Assembly: GCA_946803715.1 (NCBI GenBank)
Contig: CAMPET010000317.1
Coordinates: 48,638-75,930, forward strand
Direction: 5' to 3'
DNA length: 27,293 bases
Source: Beroe ovata
Taxonomy: Eukaryota > Ctenophora > Nuda > Beroida > Beroidae
Under the pieces are notes generated by a model. It had not been told where the DNA came from. It made no database searches and saw only the letters and a program-made list of their open reading frames with translations. Positions 1 to 11,035 of the stretch are shown here, piece after piece; positions within the stretch are counted from its first letter, which is position 1; the number at the start of each line of letters is the position of its first letter. Position numbers and translations under genes: made by a program.

Positions 1-105
1 CAACAGCAACTGGTTCTTCAACAACAGCAACTGCTTCTTCAACAACAGCAACTGGTTCTTCAACAACAGCAACTGGTTCTTCAACAACAGCAACTGGTTC
101 TACAA
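1..105 (-). repeat. 21-bp in-frame coding repeat
   Basis: Five near-identical 21-base units (plus strand caacagcaactggttcttcaa) occur back to back. On the minus strand each encodes a seven-residue unit of the type VVEEPVA. The period is a multiple of three, so unit gain or loss keeps the acidic tail in frame. The array probably continues left of the window. Confidence 0.9.
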
Positions 106-2248
106 CGGGCTCCTCCACAAAAGGATCTTCTACAGCAGGCTCTTCTGGGGCAGTCTCTTCTTCTGGTGCTATAGATTCCTCAACAATGATAGCAACTGGC
201 TCCTCAACTGCGGCGACTGGTTCTTCGACAACAGCTACAGACTCTCCCACAATAACAATAACTGGCGTCTCGACAACGGGTTCTTCGGGAGCAGCTTCTT
301 CTACAACTGTTGCAGCTTCCTCGATAACTGGTTCTGAAATCACAGGTTCGTCTGCAATAGGCTCTGATTCAGCTGGTTCGATCACTACATCTTCTGTGAC
401 TGCTTCTGATCCTTCAGCTGCTTCTGAAGATTGAGATTATTTGACTTGTGGTTCAAAAAAGGTTCAAACAAGAACAAATTTCAAAATATCACCATCAAAA
501 ATTGAAGGTACAATCCACATACCTCAGTTATTGTTTTTGCTGCTTATGATTCTGATTTTAGGCTATGACTAACAACAAAAGGGTTCGAAAGACTAGAAGA
601 AATCCTGTCTCAATTTTATGTGTTTTCTTGTCAAAATTGGGAGTTTTTGAGGGTGATATTTTGTAAATTTGTTCTCGTTTAAACGTCTATTTTGAATAAC
701 AGAATTTCCTCTAGTATCAATGCAAAAACTACAACAATTTCCTGGAGCAACGGGAGTTCCTCATAGTTTGCACTCATGTGCACAGAATACATCAACAGCA
801 GCTTCAAATTATTTGTGCTTTCACTCAGGTGTTCATCTTTCAATACCTACCACCATCAATTCATTTCTCTACTCAATTTTGATCAAACACACCTTTCCAT
901 ATATCAATCTGTCTCACCTGTAACCTGCGAATCTGATACACCTTCAGTTGCCATTGCAGCTTCAGCTACTTCAACATCGTCAATGATATCGAAACTTTCT
1001 TCAACAGGAGTGACCTCTACTACTGTTTCTTCTGCAACCTCTTCCGCCACAGGCGAGACTTCTTCGGCAATAGCCTCTTCAACGGGAACAACCTCTTCCT
1101 CTACTGGAGTAAGCTCTTCAGGAATAACCTCTTCCACGACAACGGCAGGCTCTTCAACAGCAACTTCCTCAGAGGCTGGTTCTTCAACTGCAGGTTCAAC
1201 TATAGCAACTTCAACAACAACGTCCTCACGGGCTGCAGGTTCTTCAAGGGCAGCTTCTTCTTCTGCCGGGGTAACAACTTCCACAGGTTCTTCAGGAGCA
1301 CTTTCTTCCAAAGTTGCTACCTCCTCTTCGGAAGCAACCTCTTCCACTTCAGCAGCAACCTCTTCCACTTCAGTAGCAACATCAACTTCTTCAGGAGCAA
1401 CCTCGACTTCTTCAGCAGCAACATCAACTTCTTCAGGAGCTGCTTCCTCCTCTATAGGATCGGAAGCAACCTCATCTTCAGCTTCCTCAACAACTTCATC
1501 ACTTTCATCAGCGGCAACTGCTTCTACCTGAATAGAGGAGCCAGTCAAAGGAAGTACTATACAGAATTCTGGGCATTAACTAATATCAATTATTTTCGTT
1601 CGCCACAGTGCCTAAAAGATTCAATCTACCTCTTCTTCTTCTTCCTCATCTTCATCCTCATCTTCAGGCTCAGCAGCTTCATCCACTGCTGCATTTCTCT
1701 CAGCTCTGATCTTCTCCCAGTCGATTTCACCAAACTTGGGCTTGAAGAGGTCAATCTTCCAGGCAACAACTGGAAAAGGTACACAAGATATTCAGATGGA
1801 AACTAACTTGATGGGACACAAGAAACGAAACACGTTCACAATTAAAGAAAGTGTACTGAAAGTGAATATGATGACAGTGAATATGAAGACAAAGGTCATA
1901 CCTGCAGCTGTAAGGAAGGCTGTTAACCCAGTGGCGAAAAAGAGTTTCTGCTGATCGTAGGGCCAGGGGTTTTCACCATGTGGGTTGCGAGGGGGGCCAT
2001 TGTGGAATGTTCTGGAGAAAATAAGTTTTGTTGTGGAATGTTCTGGTAAATAGATAACCAGATTCATGAAAAAGCAAATAGTTGAAGCTAATTCAGACCA
2101 CACGATCGGAATCTGTATGTGGATATTCTGATAGCAAGTGTAAAAACTACAGTCAATACCTGCAGGGTGCGGATTTGCTTCTGATGGTTCTCAAGTGTCT
2201 CGTCGTGTTGGTCAGACTCCTACATAAGGATACTCTCAGGGATGCCAT
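1..2248 (-). CDS. Mitochondrial-type single-pass protein with long acidic repeat tail (partial at left edge)
   Basis: Five exons by splice signals and closing phases: 2248-2160, 2011-1902, 1769-1630, 1527-918, 423-1. Exon 1 starts MASLRVSLCRSL and is rich in Arg/Ser/Thr with almost no acidic residue, as in a mitochondrial presequence. Exon 2 gives GENPWPYDQQ followed by a hydrophobic stretch (FFATGLTAFLTAAVVAW) that crosses into exon 3, then KIDLFKPKFGEIDWEKI and a run of Asp/Glu. Exons 4 and 5 stay open in the same frame for over 340 residues of Glu/Val/Ala/Pro repeats (EEPVAVV-like). Exon 4 has no upstream in-frame ATG of its own, so it is an internal exon. If intron 3 (donor GAG|GTAGAT) is not spliced, the protein stops after two more codons at 1621-1623, giving about 115 residues. 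The front part resembles COX7C only faintly; I do not name it. The 3' end lies outside the window. Confidence 0.72.
2000..2046. repeat. 16-bp direct repeat duplicating a splice acceptor
   Basis: The 16-base string ttgtggaatgttctgg occurs at 2000-2015 and again at 2031-2046. On the minus strand each copy contains CCAGAACATTCC, the acceptor of exon 2 of the acidic-tail gene. The inner copy (AG ending at 2012) keeps the reading frame and has the better pyrimidine context. Confidence 0.7.
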
Positions 2249-2502
2249 GGTTTTAAACCCCTAGGTGGAGAAAAGTGAGTTAAAAATTGGATAGAGGAGA
2301 AACATTGGAGAATGTAAATCGGATGGATGATAAACTGAAAACACAACGAAATGAAAGTCAATCTGTATCAAATTGATATTAACACAATCTCAAATTAACA
2401 GTTCAAATATACAGCGAAGAAACACCAGAATACGATTCAATAAAGGAACTCCTGATAAATTCAAAATTCGAAAAGTCAATAATTGAAGAAGTTAATTTCG
2501 TG

Positions 2503-3222
2503 TCATAAGCCCCTTCGTTTATAGAATGTCTCAACTGACTCGGTATATTGTGTTTTCCGGTTATCAAACCTCGTCTGTGAGGCTTCTGTTTCTATGTAAG
2601 TAGCAACAGCGAGAACTGAAAATTAGAGCATTGAGCATTCAAATATTCACTGGAATATTCATCCATTTAATCCAGTCGGAAACGTACACCATTTAGCCAG
2701 GATCAAAAGATAATAATAACAACAGCAACTGCATGTGGCATGATGTGATGCGAAGCTTGTGAGCGAGCATGTGAAAAAGTTGGCACTTTGTCAACAATGT
2801 ACAAGTGCGTTGCGTGAATAAAACCGCATACAACCGCTTTTCAAATGACTTACACAATAGGAAAGACGGTCCAACAATGTATTTCAGGACCCTTATTCTA
2901 GACACATCTTGTTTGGAGGGCTTGAAGTCCTTCGGCGCAGGCAAAAACCAGTCCATAAGTTTCTGACTGTTTCTCTTTAAAGAGCGGTGCAATAACCGAG
3001 AGTATTTCACAGCAGAGTTTATACTATAACACCTGAAACAATGCACGGTGAATTGTGACACAAACAATGCATGGGACAAAATTACAACATCTTGGCGTTG
3101 ACAAAGGTTCAAGAATCAAGAAATCAATATTTCTGCTAAAGCCAATACCTGCATTTCACACAAGAAACACCAATAACTCCACCCCTGCTTGCAGCATGTA
3201 GAGGACGCAAATGTACAGACAT
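2503..3222 (-). CDS. Small mitochondrial-looking single-pass membrane protein, unrecognised
   Basis: Three exons with closing phases: 3222-3149, 3032-2854 (donor GTAAGT) and 2615-2503, giving 121 residues. The N terminus (MSVHLRPLHAASRGG) is basic and Ser/Ala-rich with no acidic residue, as in a mitochondrial presequence. The middle is basic and carries MDWFLPAPKDFKPSKQDVSR. A hydrophobic segment formed across the second intron (LKYIVGPSFLLFLAVATYI) could be one membrane helix. A charged tail ending FYKRRGL follows. I do not recognise the family. Its stop lies about 255 bases before the start of the next gene on the same strand, and its ATG lies 5 bases after an acceptor (GTTGTTAG|GACAA). The neighbouring acidic-tail gene is also mitochondrial-looking, which may or may not be meaningful. 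Confidence 0.68.
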
Positions 3223-3693
3223 TTGTCCTAACAACGAAACTCAAGTTAAAATCACGTACAACAGTTCAATATTCACGTACAGTATATGATAAATATAACG
3301 CAGTCTAATAAATGAATTAAATGCTTATATGCAGCTAGCAGATGCAGCTAGCCGGCTCAAATTTCACTGCATCCTAAAATGAACAATGTACATTGCACAA
3401 AGATTCCGTATTATGCAAGTTAAATGCAGAGACTGTTACCTATAAAATCCTAAATCTGGTAACAATGAAAGTTAATCAATAAACTTGTTTCAATAATTTA
3501 AATGAAAGTTTGGATAACAAATAGTACAAAATATGTGCTAAGCTAGATAGGAGCTATAAGCTAGCAAGTCAATGAGATTAATCAATAGTAAAAATCTACC
3601 AGAGAGGATCTAGGAGCTAGCAAGTAACAAGTCAATGATATTAATCATTAATCAATTGTAATAACTGTAAAGATAAAACCATTTGCACCTAGA
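3223..3693. other. Spacer with short imperfect direct repeats
   Basis: AT-rich spacer between the Gemin5 stop and the small membrane-protein gene. Two imperfect copies of a roughly 40-base unit (gctagcaagtcaatgagattaatc type) lie near 3550-3590 and 3611-3660, and gcagctagc is repeated near 3331-3351. I see no supported coding exon. An acceptor-like TTTACAG near 3670 would add only a few codons to Gemin5. Confidence 0.5.
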
Positions 3694-6600
3694 TCACAGA
3701 CCATGTGCACTAGCTCCATTACACCCTACCTCTGTCTCTCCCTCAATCCTCAAAGCCTCATCCAGCGCTTCCTGTACCACAGGAACCATATCAAGTTGTG
3801 CTGTTATCTTCGCCACTTCTAGAGTGGTTTTCAACGAGGCGGAGTCTTTCCTCCGCAGCATAACGAGCAGGGCACGGGCCGGGTCTCCACAGGCAAGATA
3901 ACACTTGATAGCAGAGTCAAATTGCATCTCTTCCTCCTGCCTCTTGGCCCATTTCTGATAGATACCCTTGATCATTTCGTCATCGGGGGAGAGTCTAAGC
4001 TTTGCAACTGCCAGTGCTTCTCTGTAGCACTCTTCATCGGTGAGCATCTTGACTGCCTCTCTCGTCTGACCCAAGATTAGATGGTATGAAGCTGCTGTCA
4101 CGAAATCTCTTGAAGAAGTTAGCTGGGTTATGTAGCATCTAACAGCCTCCTCATATTTGTCAAGCCCACACATGACTGCAACAGAAAGTAGGGACTCTGT
4201 CACTGTCTTGGTTTCAATAGCTCTGTTGATTGTTCCAGTGATATCACTCTTCCAAATACCTAGCAGGTTTGATTGGTGAAAATGATTTTCCTTTTCATGG
4301 TTGGCCTGTTCCTCTGATATCATGTCGAATATCCTCAGATCCCTGCTATAAAGTCCGACATCCGCAGCAGACAACTTATCACTCAAGACAGGGGATTCTG
4401 AGTAGATGTCCTGGGCTATCTGGACAATTTGTTCGGCTTGCTCTTGCTTTGAAACATGGTCACGACGTGAGGCAAGGGGTAGGAGAGACTTCCCTCTGGT
4501 TCCTTTCTTCCGTTTACCATCCCCCACTGATAAAATTGTCACAGGTTGGGAGTTTTCAACTTCAACCTCATGTACCCCATTTTCCAAACTTTCTTTCACT
4601 TCATCAGGTACCCTCCAAGACGGTACAACATCTGAGGCTGACGCTTTTTCGACTTTATTCTCTGATATGATAAGATTTTTCTTGGCATTCTTCGTCTTCC
4701 TTCTTTTACCAGCATAATTCCTCGTGGAAGGAGCCAGCAAGTTGGTTTTTGGCGGAACTTTCTCCTCATTATCCGACATTCTCCACTGTCGGACAGTGAA
4801 TTCATCAGAACCAGTGAAAATGGCATCCATCTTGGTATGAGACCACCTAACACTGAAAACTCTCCCTGCATGACCTCGATAGTTGGAAACTCCTAGACCA
4901 TCAGAAACATTCCAAACTTGTGCAGTCCCATCATACGAGGTGGACACGATGAAATTGTGGTTATGGGGATTCCAGTCAATGTCAGTGATACGAGCTGTGT
5001 GTCCTGTGAGAGTCCGATGTGATTTTAGAACTGGTGTCAATGATGATGGCGGGGGAGGTTCAACTTCTGAATTTGAAAGTGTGGAGTTTTGAGCATCTTG
5101 ATCTTCTGGAGAATCATGCTGAGGTTCAGGTGATGAGATCTGGCGGCTTGTGGAGGAGGAATGCTGTGAGTAAGTAGAGATAACAGATGTCATGTCTTGG
5201 ACACAGATCGTATTATCATCGCTGCAGGACGCCAGGAGGAATTGCTGGTGAGAATCAGTCATAGCATCTGTAGTAGATATGTTGACAAAATCTCCCTCAT
5301 TCCTGCCCCACCTCAACTTATTTATTATCCGAGAATGATACTGATATACTACAATCAATTGCAAGTTTGGTGCTTTGAACACTTCAATAACACCATTTGT
5401 GCAACCTACTGCCAGGATTTTGGATTCAAACTCCCAGTCCACAGCACTCCGGCCAGGAGGCTGGTTCTTGTACTTATTCTCTGCTGCAATGTAGGAGTTG
5501 ACATTAACCGCTGGTTTGCCCAGCTCTTTTGGTTTGTGACAGAATATGGTTCCCTCCCCTCCACACGTATAGAGTCCGGTTTTGAGAGGATCATGCTCGA
5601 ATTTGGTAGGAACATAACCCCAACTCATAGAGTAGACAGATTTCTCATGGTAGGTTGATGAAGTGTTCATTGAGCCGGAGTTGGTGTCATAAATACCGAC
5701 CCTCCCTTCTTCAGTACCAAAACTGAGCATTCCCTCTCGATATGGGTGCCAAGCTACGACCATGACTTTGGTCCTTACACTTTGCCAGATTTGAATAACC
5801 TTATTCTGATAGGGTTCCCAAATCCTCACCATGTTGTCACCAGTTGCTACAGCAACACGATTTGGAGACAGTGGAGAAATGTCCAAACCATATGCAAATC
5901 CACCCAAACCATGAGCAACTTTAACAACCTCAGAACTAACTGTATTCCAGACAACAGTTTCCCTATCCATGCTTGTGGAGACGATAAGACCTTCCCCAAG
6001 ATTGCACAAGGCAAATACCTTTCTGTTATGAGCGCTTGGAGAATCGAAAGACTTCCACTTGAGTTCGCAAATGCCATCTTCAGTTTCGGAATCTTCCAGT
6101 AGGGCGATGTCACCAGAAAACGCCGAGGCGATGATCCCAACTTCAGTCCAAAGAAGGGAAGTCCATGGTTGCTCCCTGTTCAAACTGCTATCCCGGTGTG
6201 TTGACACTTTGGGCGGGTGTTGGAGAGATCTGATGAGTCTGTTGCTCTTACCATCCCAGATCTTGAGTGATTTATCTCGTGATGTTGACACAATTATATC
6301 CTCATAGTTACATCCACTCAATACTGATGAGTAGATCATGCCCCGAGAAGATTTAGCAGCCCATGAAACCTTGAAAATGTCCATGTCGTGTCCCTTTAGA
6401 GTATGCATCAAGGTCAACTCCCCGTCATTGATGCTCATGATAGCTATGGTTCCCAACTTATAACCGATGGCAAGTAAAACATCACTATCATGATCCGAAC
6501 AACTCATCGTGTAAATCTTCTCCGCAAAGGGCTGACACCTGACTACAGCCGTCTCTGAGAGCTCTTCCCAGACACATACAATCCCCCTCTCATCCCCAGA

Positions 6601-6948
6601 AAAGACTCTCTCATTCTTACACACGACCACACATACCGGTATCGGTGTCTGGAGGAGCTTAGTGAGCATCTGACCAGTTGTGACATCCCATGATATCACC
6701 ATACCCCCATCACATCCCGACACAAGCGTGGTATCACCTGAGAAACAGACAGATGTCACCCGTTTTGGGTGACCTGAAAGCATCCTGAGGGGCACCAAGG
6801 AATGGTCGAGAACTTGGACCATATTCCGAGCTCCATAAGCGAGGTATGATGAGTTGGAATGGAGGATGTGGGATTGGTACCAGTTGGGGGCTGTGTAGAG
6901 ACACTGGAGTTCGGAGTCATTGATACTCTCGCCATCTGTGCCCAACAT
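3694..6948 (-). CDS. GEMIN5: Gemin5 (SMN-complex WD-repeat RNA-binding subunit), C-terminally short
   Basis: Gemin5 recognises the snRNA Sm-site region and cap and delivers snRNAs to the SMN complex for Sm-ring assembly in the cytoplasm. One uninterrupted exon gives 1084 residues. The N terminus has PNWY, matching the Trp-Tyr pair that contacts snRNA in human Gemin5. WD repeats follow over roughly residues 20-740 (for example GHTARITDIDW with SYDGTAQVWNV, and SCSDDNTICVQDM). Then come a basic linker, RGKSLLPLASRRDHVSKQE, which matches the human RSLLPL..DHRSKEE block, and about 220 residues of helical TPR-like repeats. I chose the ATG at 6948 over the in-frame ATG at 6984 because CCAATTTTAG|G immediately precedes it and the extra 12 codons read as an intron end. 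Human Gemin5 is about 1508 residues; this ends inside the TPR-like dimerisation region. A possible donor, GAG|GTAGGG, lies at 3730/3729, but I find no convincing next exon. Confidence 0.94.
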   Translation of the reverse strand: MLGTDGESINDSELQCLYTAPNWYQSHILHSNSSYLAYGARNMVQVLDHSLVPLRMLSGHPKRVTSVCFSGDTTLVSGCDGGMVISWDVTTGQMLTKLLQTPIPVCVVVCKNERVFSGDERGIVCVWEELSETAVVRCQPFAEKIYTMSCSDHDSDVLLAIGYKLGTIAIMSINDGELTLMHTLKGHDMDIFKVSWAAKSSRGMIYSSVLSGCNYEDIIVSTSRDKSLKIWDGKSNRLIRSLQHPPKVSTHRDSSLNREQPWTSLLWTEVGIIASAFSGDIALLEDSETEDGICELKWKSFDSPSAHNRKVFALCNLGEGLIVSTSMDRETVVWNTVSSEVVKVAHGLGGFAYGLDISPLSPNRVAVATGDNMVRIWEPYQNKVIQIWQSVRTKVMVVAWHPYREGMLSFGTEEGRVGIYDTNSGSMNTSSTYHEKSVYSMSWGYVPTKFEHDPLKTGLYTCGGEGTIFCHKPKELGKPAVNVNSYIAAENKYKNQPPGRSAVDWEFESKILAVGCTNGVIEVFKAPNLQLIVVYQYHSRIINKLRWGRNEGDFVNISTTDAMTDSHQQFLLASCSDDNTICVQDMTSVISTYSQHSSSTSRQISSPEPQHDSPEDQDAQNSTLSNSEVEPPPPSSLTPVLKSHRTLTGHTARITDIDWNPHNHNFIVSTSYDGTAQVWNVSDGLGVSNYRGHAGRVFSVRWSHTKMDAIFTGSDEFTVRQWRMSDNEEKVPPKTNLLAPSTRNYAGKRRKTKNAKKNLIISENKVEKASASDVVPSWRVPDEVKESLENGVHEVEVENSQPVTILSVGDGKRKKGTRGKSLLPLASRRDHVSKQEQAEQIVQIAQDIYSESPVLSDKLSAADVGLYSRDLRIFDMISEEQANHEKENHFHQSNLLGIWKSDITGTINRAIETKTVTESLLSVAVMCGLDKYEEAVRCYITQLTSSRDFVTAASYHLILGQTREAVKMLTDEECYREALAVAKLRLSPDDEMIKGIYQKWAKRQEEEMQFDSAIKCYLACGDPARALLVMLRRKDSASLKTTLEVAKITAQLDMVPVVQEALDEALRIEGETEVGCNGASAHGL

Positions 6949-7295
6949 CCTAAAATTGGAGGAGATGATTAGAACTTGTTTCATGAATTGAAATAAAGAG
7001 AAACATTGCAGTATAGACTATAGGTAATAGGTATGTGGCAAGCAAAGGTTCAAAAAGCATCATTTTGATCGGGAAATAAAGACACAAAAGATAATGAAGA
7101 ATAGAAATAAGAATTGAATTATTATTGAACAGTGGATCATCAGAGATGATTAGGAAATTCCAGATACACTCTAGCTCAGGAATAAAACAAATAAAATGTA
7201 TGTATAAACGGTGTCGTGGTCTACGGAACTAACAGGACTGTCGAAGTCATAGAGTTTAAGCAACTAAGTGTTGCTCTTGCCAATGCAATGGGAGT
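6949..7295. other. Spacer upstream of Gemin5
   Basis: AT-rich stretch between the stop of the 10-finger gene and the Gemin5 acceptor. On the minus strand I see no good 5' splice donor (GTAAGT, GTGAGT or GTATGT type), although a 3' acceptor sits directly before the Gemin5 ATG. Nothing else recognisable. Confidence 0.5.
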
Positions 7296-10200
7296 TCAGG
7301 CAACAATCTCTACTCGATCAATGTTGCCCTGCATCCTGATACCATCATCAGGATCATTCCCTCCTCCTGATCTACCACTGCTCTCTCTTCTGATGATTGG
7401 AGAACAGCATTTAAAAAAATATAAAGATAAAAAAGAAAAAAAGGAAACAGCTCTTCATTCAGTACACAAAGATCAAGATGATTGGACCATCACCTACTTC
7501 ACTATTAACCAGTGGATAGACCAAGTTGTGAGACATGTATTAAAGCATGAACCTACTTAATGCTGATGGGTTTTGCAGTGTGACACTTGTAGCAATCTGT
7601 CCTCCTAGAGTAATTGTGACCGTTACAACTGGGACAAAGCCAGTCGTCAGGTCCAATCGGTTTCCCATCGCTGTTCAGCAGAACCTGATACGGAGACGTG
7701 GTTTATTCTGAAAGTTGGACCAAGGTTTTTGGTTTCAGACATCAGATATAACCCACCGATATAATACAAAATGCAATGGAAAACATACCTCAACTTCTGA
7801 TCGATCCTTCCCACATCTAAAGCACTTCTGTCTCTTTACAAAGTTGTTTATTTTACACTCCCTACACTGCCAATCTGGATCATACTCCTTCCCTTCATCT
7901 GGGAGTAATTATTAAATCAAATACCGTAAGCAAAATTTGTTCACTTTGACCTATCCAATCAACAAAATGTCCGGATCCATAAGGATCAATGAGAGCCAAA
8001 GTACAGGCCCCTAGAGTCGTACCGTAACGTGGAAAACCAATCTCACCAAATCCACTCCCTACCTACCTCTTCGTGGAGATCTCCTGTTATTCGGTGATCG
8101 TCCCCGTTGTTGCTGCTGCTGTCGAGGCGGTGACCAGTACGAGGACCGGGGTGGACTCTGCTGTCTCCCGGAGTCACGCCTCTGTGGCGGTGGGGGAGAG
8201 TATCGCCGGGCGGGGCTGTAGCGCGATGAACCGGGTCCAGTGTGGATATCACTGGCTCGCCTATCGGGCGATCTACCATCTGAAATATAGAAAGAATTAT
8301 TGGAACTTCACTGATAACCAACGTTGAGGAATCATGCACATCCTGATAACTTCATATTTCACTTATCACTTCCATAAAGCAGTGCTCTCACAAAAGAACT
8401 TCAGGATAAGCTCATGACTATAAAAACAGCCTCCTGATGATCCTACTCATTGCCCAAATAACTTAGGAGGATCGGATAGCTCATAAGAACCAAAATACTC
8501 CTTAGATGTGTAAGATTTCATCTTCAATTCAACTTAACACCCCTCTTACCTCTTCTGCCATCTCTTCCTTGGTTCATCCTCCTCTCTCCTCCATCACCCT
8601 GGCGACTCACCCAGGAACTCCTATCTTCACACATATCCCTAGATTTCTTACACTTGAAGCAGCTCTGCCTGTGGTGGTAGTTATTAGCCCTGCACTCGAA
8701 ACAATTCCAGTCCACGTTTGGAAGAGGTTGACTCTGGGAGGCTGGTTGAGAGTATTGAGGCTCCTGTTGGGACGGCCCACCCGAAGCAAGAGAGTTTGGT
8801 TTGCCACACTGGATACAAGCCACTTCTTCAACTCTATTGAAGTTTCCACAGACACACGAATAACCTTGAGCAACCTTTGGTCCAGAGTAAGGACCTTGAG
8901 ACATTTGGGAACCTCCAGGATTGCCGTAATTCCCGGCATTAGACTGACCTTGAGCAGCAACACTCGCACTCCCGCCATAGCTCTGCTGCCCTCCTCCATA
9001 GTTACCTGAATGAGCCATGTTAGCAGCATTGCCAAGGCTATTGAAAGCAGTATTGGAAGGCTGAGGCTGTATCATTTCACACTCGTCTCTCGGACTGCCA
9101 CATTTGTAACAATCACTCCGGGTGGGAAAGACATCCACTTTACAGAACTTGCAAACCCAATCCGGACCAAATTGCTGCCTTGCATTGAAACTGTCATCAG
9201 AATCATCCAGCTTCCTACGCTTTGGAGGACTCTCAGGCTCATAGTAGTCATCAGGTCGGTAGTCAGAGCTCTTGCTTTCGTTTAAATTCATTGCTGGTTT
9301 GGCAGCTTTGCACTTGAAGCACTCCTTTCTAAAATGGAAGTTGTTCACGTTGCACTGAGGACAGTCCCAGTCACCACCTCTCTTCTCATCTGGTCCAAAC
9401 ACTTGACCCAGCAACGATCCCTGATTGGAAGGACCACTAGAGGGCCCTTGTCTTCCCTGATCACGTCTTGTCCCACATTTGAAACAATCATGATACCTTA
9501 CCCCATTGACCGACCTACACAGGTCACACCTCCACTCATCACCACCTCTTGCCGGTGACATAGCTCTCACAGGAGATCTAGACCTCCCCCTTTTAGGCGG
9601 AGACACGTCTCGGCGAGGAGATCTTCTGAGTAGAGGAGATCTCCTGCGAGGAGACCGTCTCAGCGGGGATCTAGCTCTCATTGGAGACCTGCGAGCAGGG
9701 GACCTACCCCTGAACGGAGATCTGCCTCTTGGAGGAGACCGACCTCGGAATGGGGACTGGGCTCTGGGGGGTGAACGCCCCCTGAGCAGAGGTGATCTGC
9801 CCCTGGGAGGTGGTGACCTGCCCCTAAACGGAGACCGTCCTCTCCCAGGCGGAGATCTACCTCTATCAGGGGACATGGGCCCCCGTCGGGGAGGGCTCCG
9901 TCTATGGTCCATCCTAATGGGGCTTCTTCTCCCAGGGGATCGACCGCGATTCATAGCAGGAGGGGGAGGTCCTCTCATTTCACACTGGCCTCGAGGCTTC
10001 TTACACTTAAAGCAATCGGAGCGGTTTGGGAAGTTCTTCAGATCACAGAACCTACAGTACCAATCAACACCAACTTGGCGTGCCTTCAAGTCTTCACTCT
10101 GAAACCTGGTGATGTGACATCTAAAGCATTCATCTCTCCAGGAGAAGTTGGATGCTTTACACTCAAAACACTCCCAGTCTAGCGCAGCCTTGCCCTTGCG

Positions 10201-10344
10201 CTTGAGCTCTGATTTTTCCTTGGAGAGATGGCACTTGAAGCAACTCATTCTGGCATTGTAGTTGTGTGCCTCACATTCAGCGCACATCCAATCACCTTCC
10301 CTCATTTGCTGCTTACTCAGGGAGCTGCCTTCCTCGCGGGACAT
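7296..10344 (-). CDS. RS-domain protein with ten RanBP2-type zinc fingers
   Basis: Five exons close in phase: 10344-8550, 8279-8067, 7898-7789, 7684-7557 and 7389-7296, giving 779 residues. RBZ fingers (W-x-C-x2-C-x3-N-x6-C-x2-C type) lie near residues 18-39, 56-77, 94-115, 270-291, 325-346, 395-416, 495-514 (degenerate) and 545-566, with two more in exons 3 and 4. Residues 130-265 carry 17 RSP tripeptides in an RS-like domain, and exon 2 adds more RSP. A basic patch PPKRRK near 374 suggests nuclear import. Residues 425-540 are Gly/Gln/Ser-rich and low in complexity. RBZ fingers of ZRANB2 and FUS bind single-stranded GGU RNA, so a splicing or mRNP role is inferred. Exon 4 ends AA|GTAGGT in phase 2; unspliced, it stops one codon later (TAG at 7553-7555). 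The ATG is 3 bases after TTCTCTAG. Paralogue of the genes at 11036-14094 and 15974-19385. Confidence 0.88.
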
Positions 10345-11035
10345 AGCCTAGAGAATAATGTAGGGGTTGGTCGGGGGAAATCTATACCAGGTTATGTTGC
10401 TCAGCTAATAGTTCAAATACAATTTTTACTTGAATAAGATTATAATACTTCGTGACCTTATAGGTACGAGTCAAGAACAGTACTTCAATGAAACCATATC
10501 TCCCTTGACAAATATGACACTTCTGCCAGCATAACATAAAGGTGACACTCACACATACATTCTCCCTATGACTTCGACACCAAAGCACATGGAAACTTAA
10601 CTCAAGGCCCCCTAAGACCTAGCAACGAAATAACACTTAACAGTTCTAATCCAAGCCCTGTCATCCCTGTGATCAACTTTCTTAAGAAATAAGTTGGAGT
10701 TCCATGATAAGCATAGTGCAAATAAATCCTTAGAATGATGCTATGAGAAATTTAGGAAGTATCTTGCGATGGTGAATCTAGCAAAATGATAATAAACATA
10801 ACACAAAATAAAAAAGGATACAACAAGGTAAAAAACATAAAGTAAACACCTTCAGCAATAAACACAACCAATAACATCTCAATCATAATGGAGAATGCTA
10901 TGTAAAAACAAAATTGTTCTTAAATAATAATAGCTCCCTATCTACCTATCTACTTTGGTGGCAAAGAAAGTTATTGTTATTACTTCTACTTGGATGGTTT
11001 CACTACCTACTACTAGCAGAAAACATCGATCTCTT
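10345..11035. other. Spacer between two zinc-finger genes
   Basis: AT-rich noncoding stretch with A-rich runs around 10796-10850. On the minus strand a plausible donor (GTGAGTGT, near 10550) could pair with the acceptor TTCTCTAG at 10348 to form an ordinary 5'UTR intron for the 10-finger gene. I see no gene. Confidence 0.45.

Noticed and set aside
776-1531. 251-codon Ser/Thr/Ala-rich open frame on the plus strand, mucin-like
   Set aside because: It is antisense to the Glu/Val/Pro acidic-repeat exon, whose splice sites and phases close. The Ser/Thr richness is the complement of GAA/GTT-type codons.
6949-6984. Upstream in-frame ATG of Gemin5 at 6984
   Set aside because: The 12 extra codons read as a branch-point-like CTAATC, pyrimidine-rich tract and TTTTAG acceptor, so the exon most likely starts at 6949.
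7216-7560. 114-codon plus-strand open frame between Gemin5 and the 10-finger gene
   Set aside because: It overlaps the last exon of the 10-finger gene on the other strand, where phase and splice signals fit, and has no family resemblance.
9506-10102. 198-codon Gly/Asp/Leu-rich plus-strand open frame
   Set aside because: Antisense to the RSP repeats of the 10-finger gene; its repeats are produced by the RS-domain codons.
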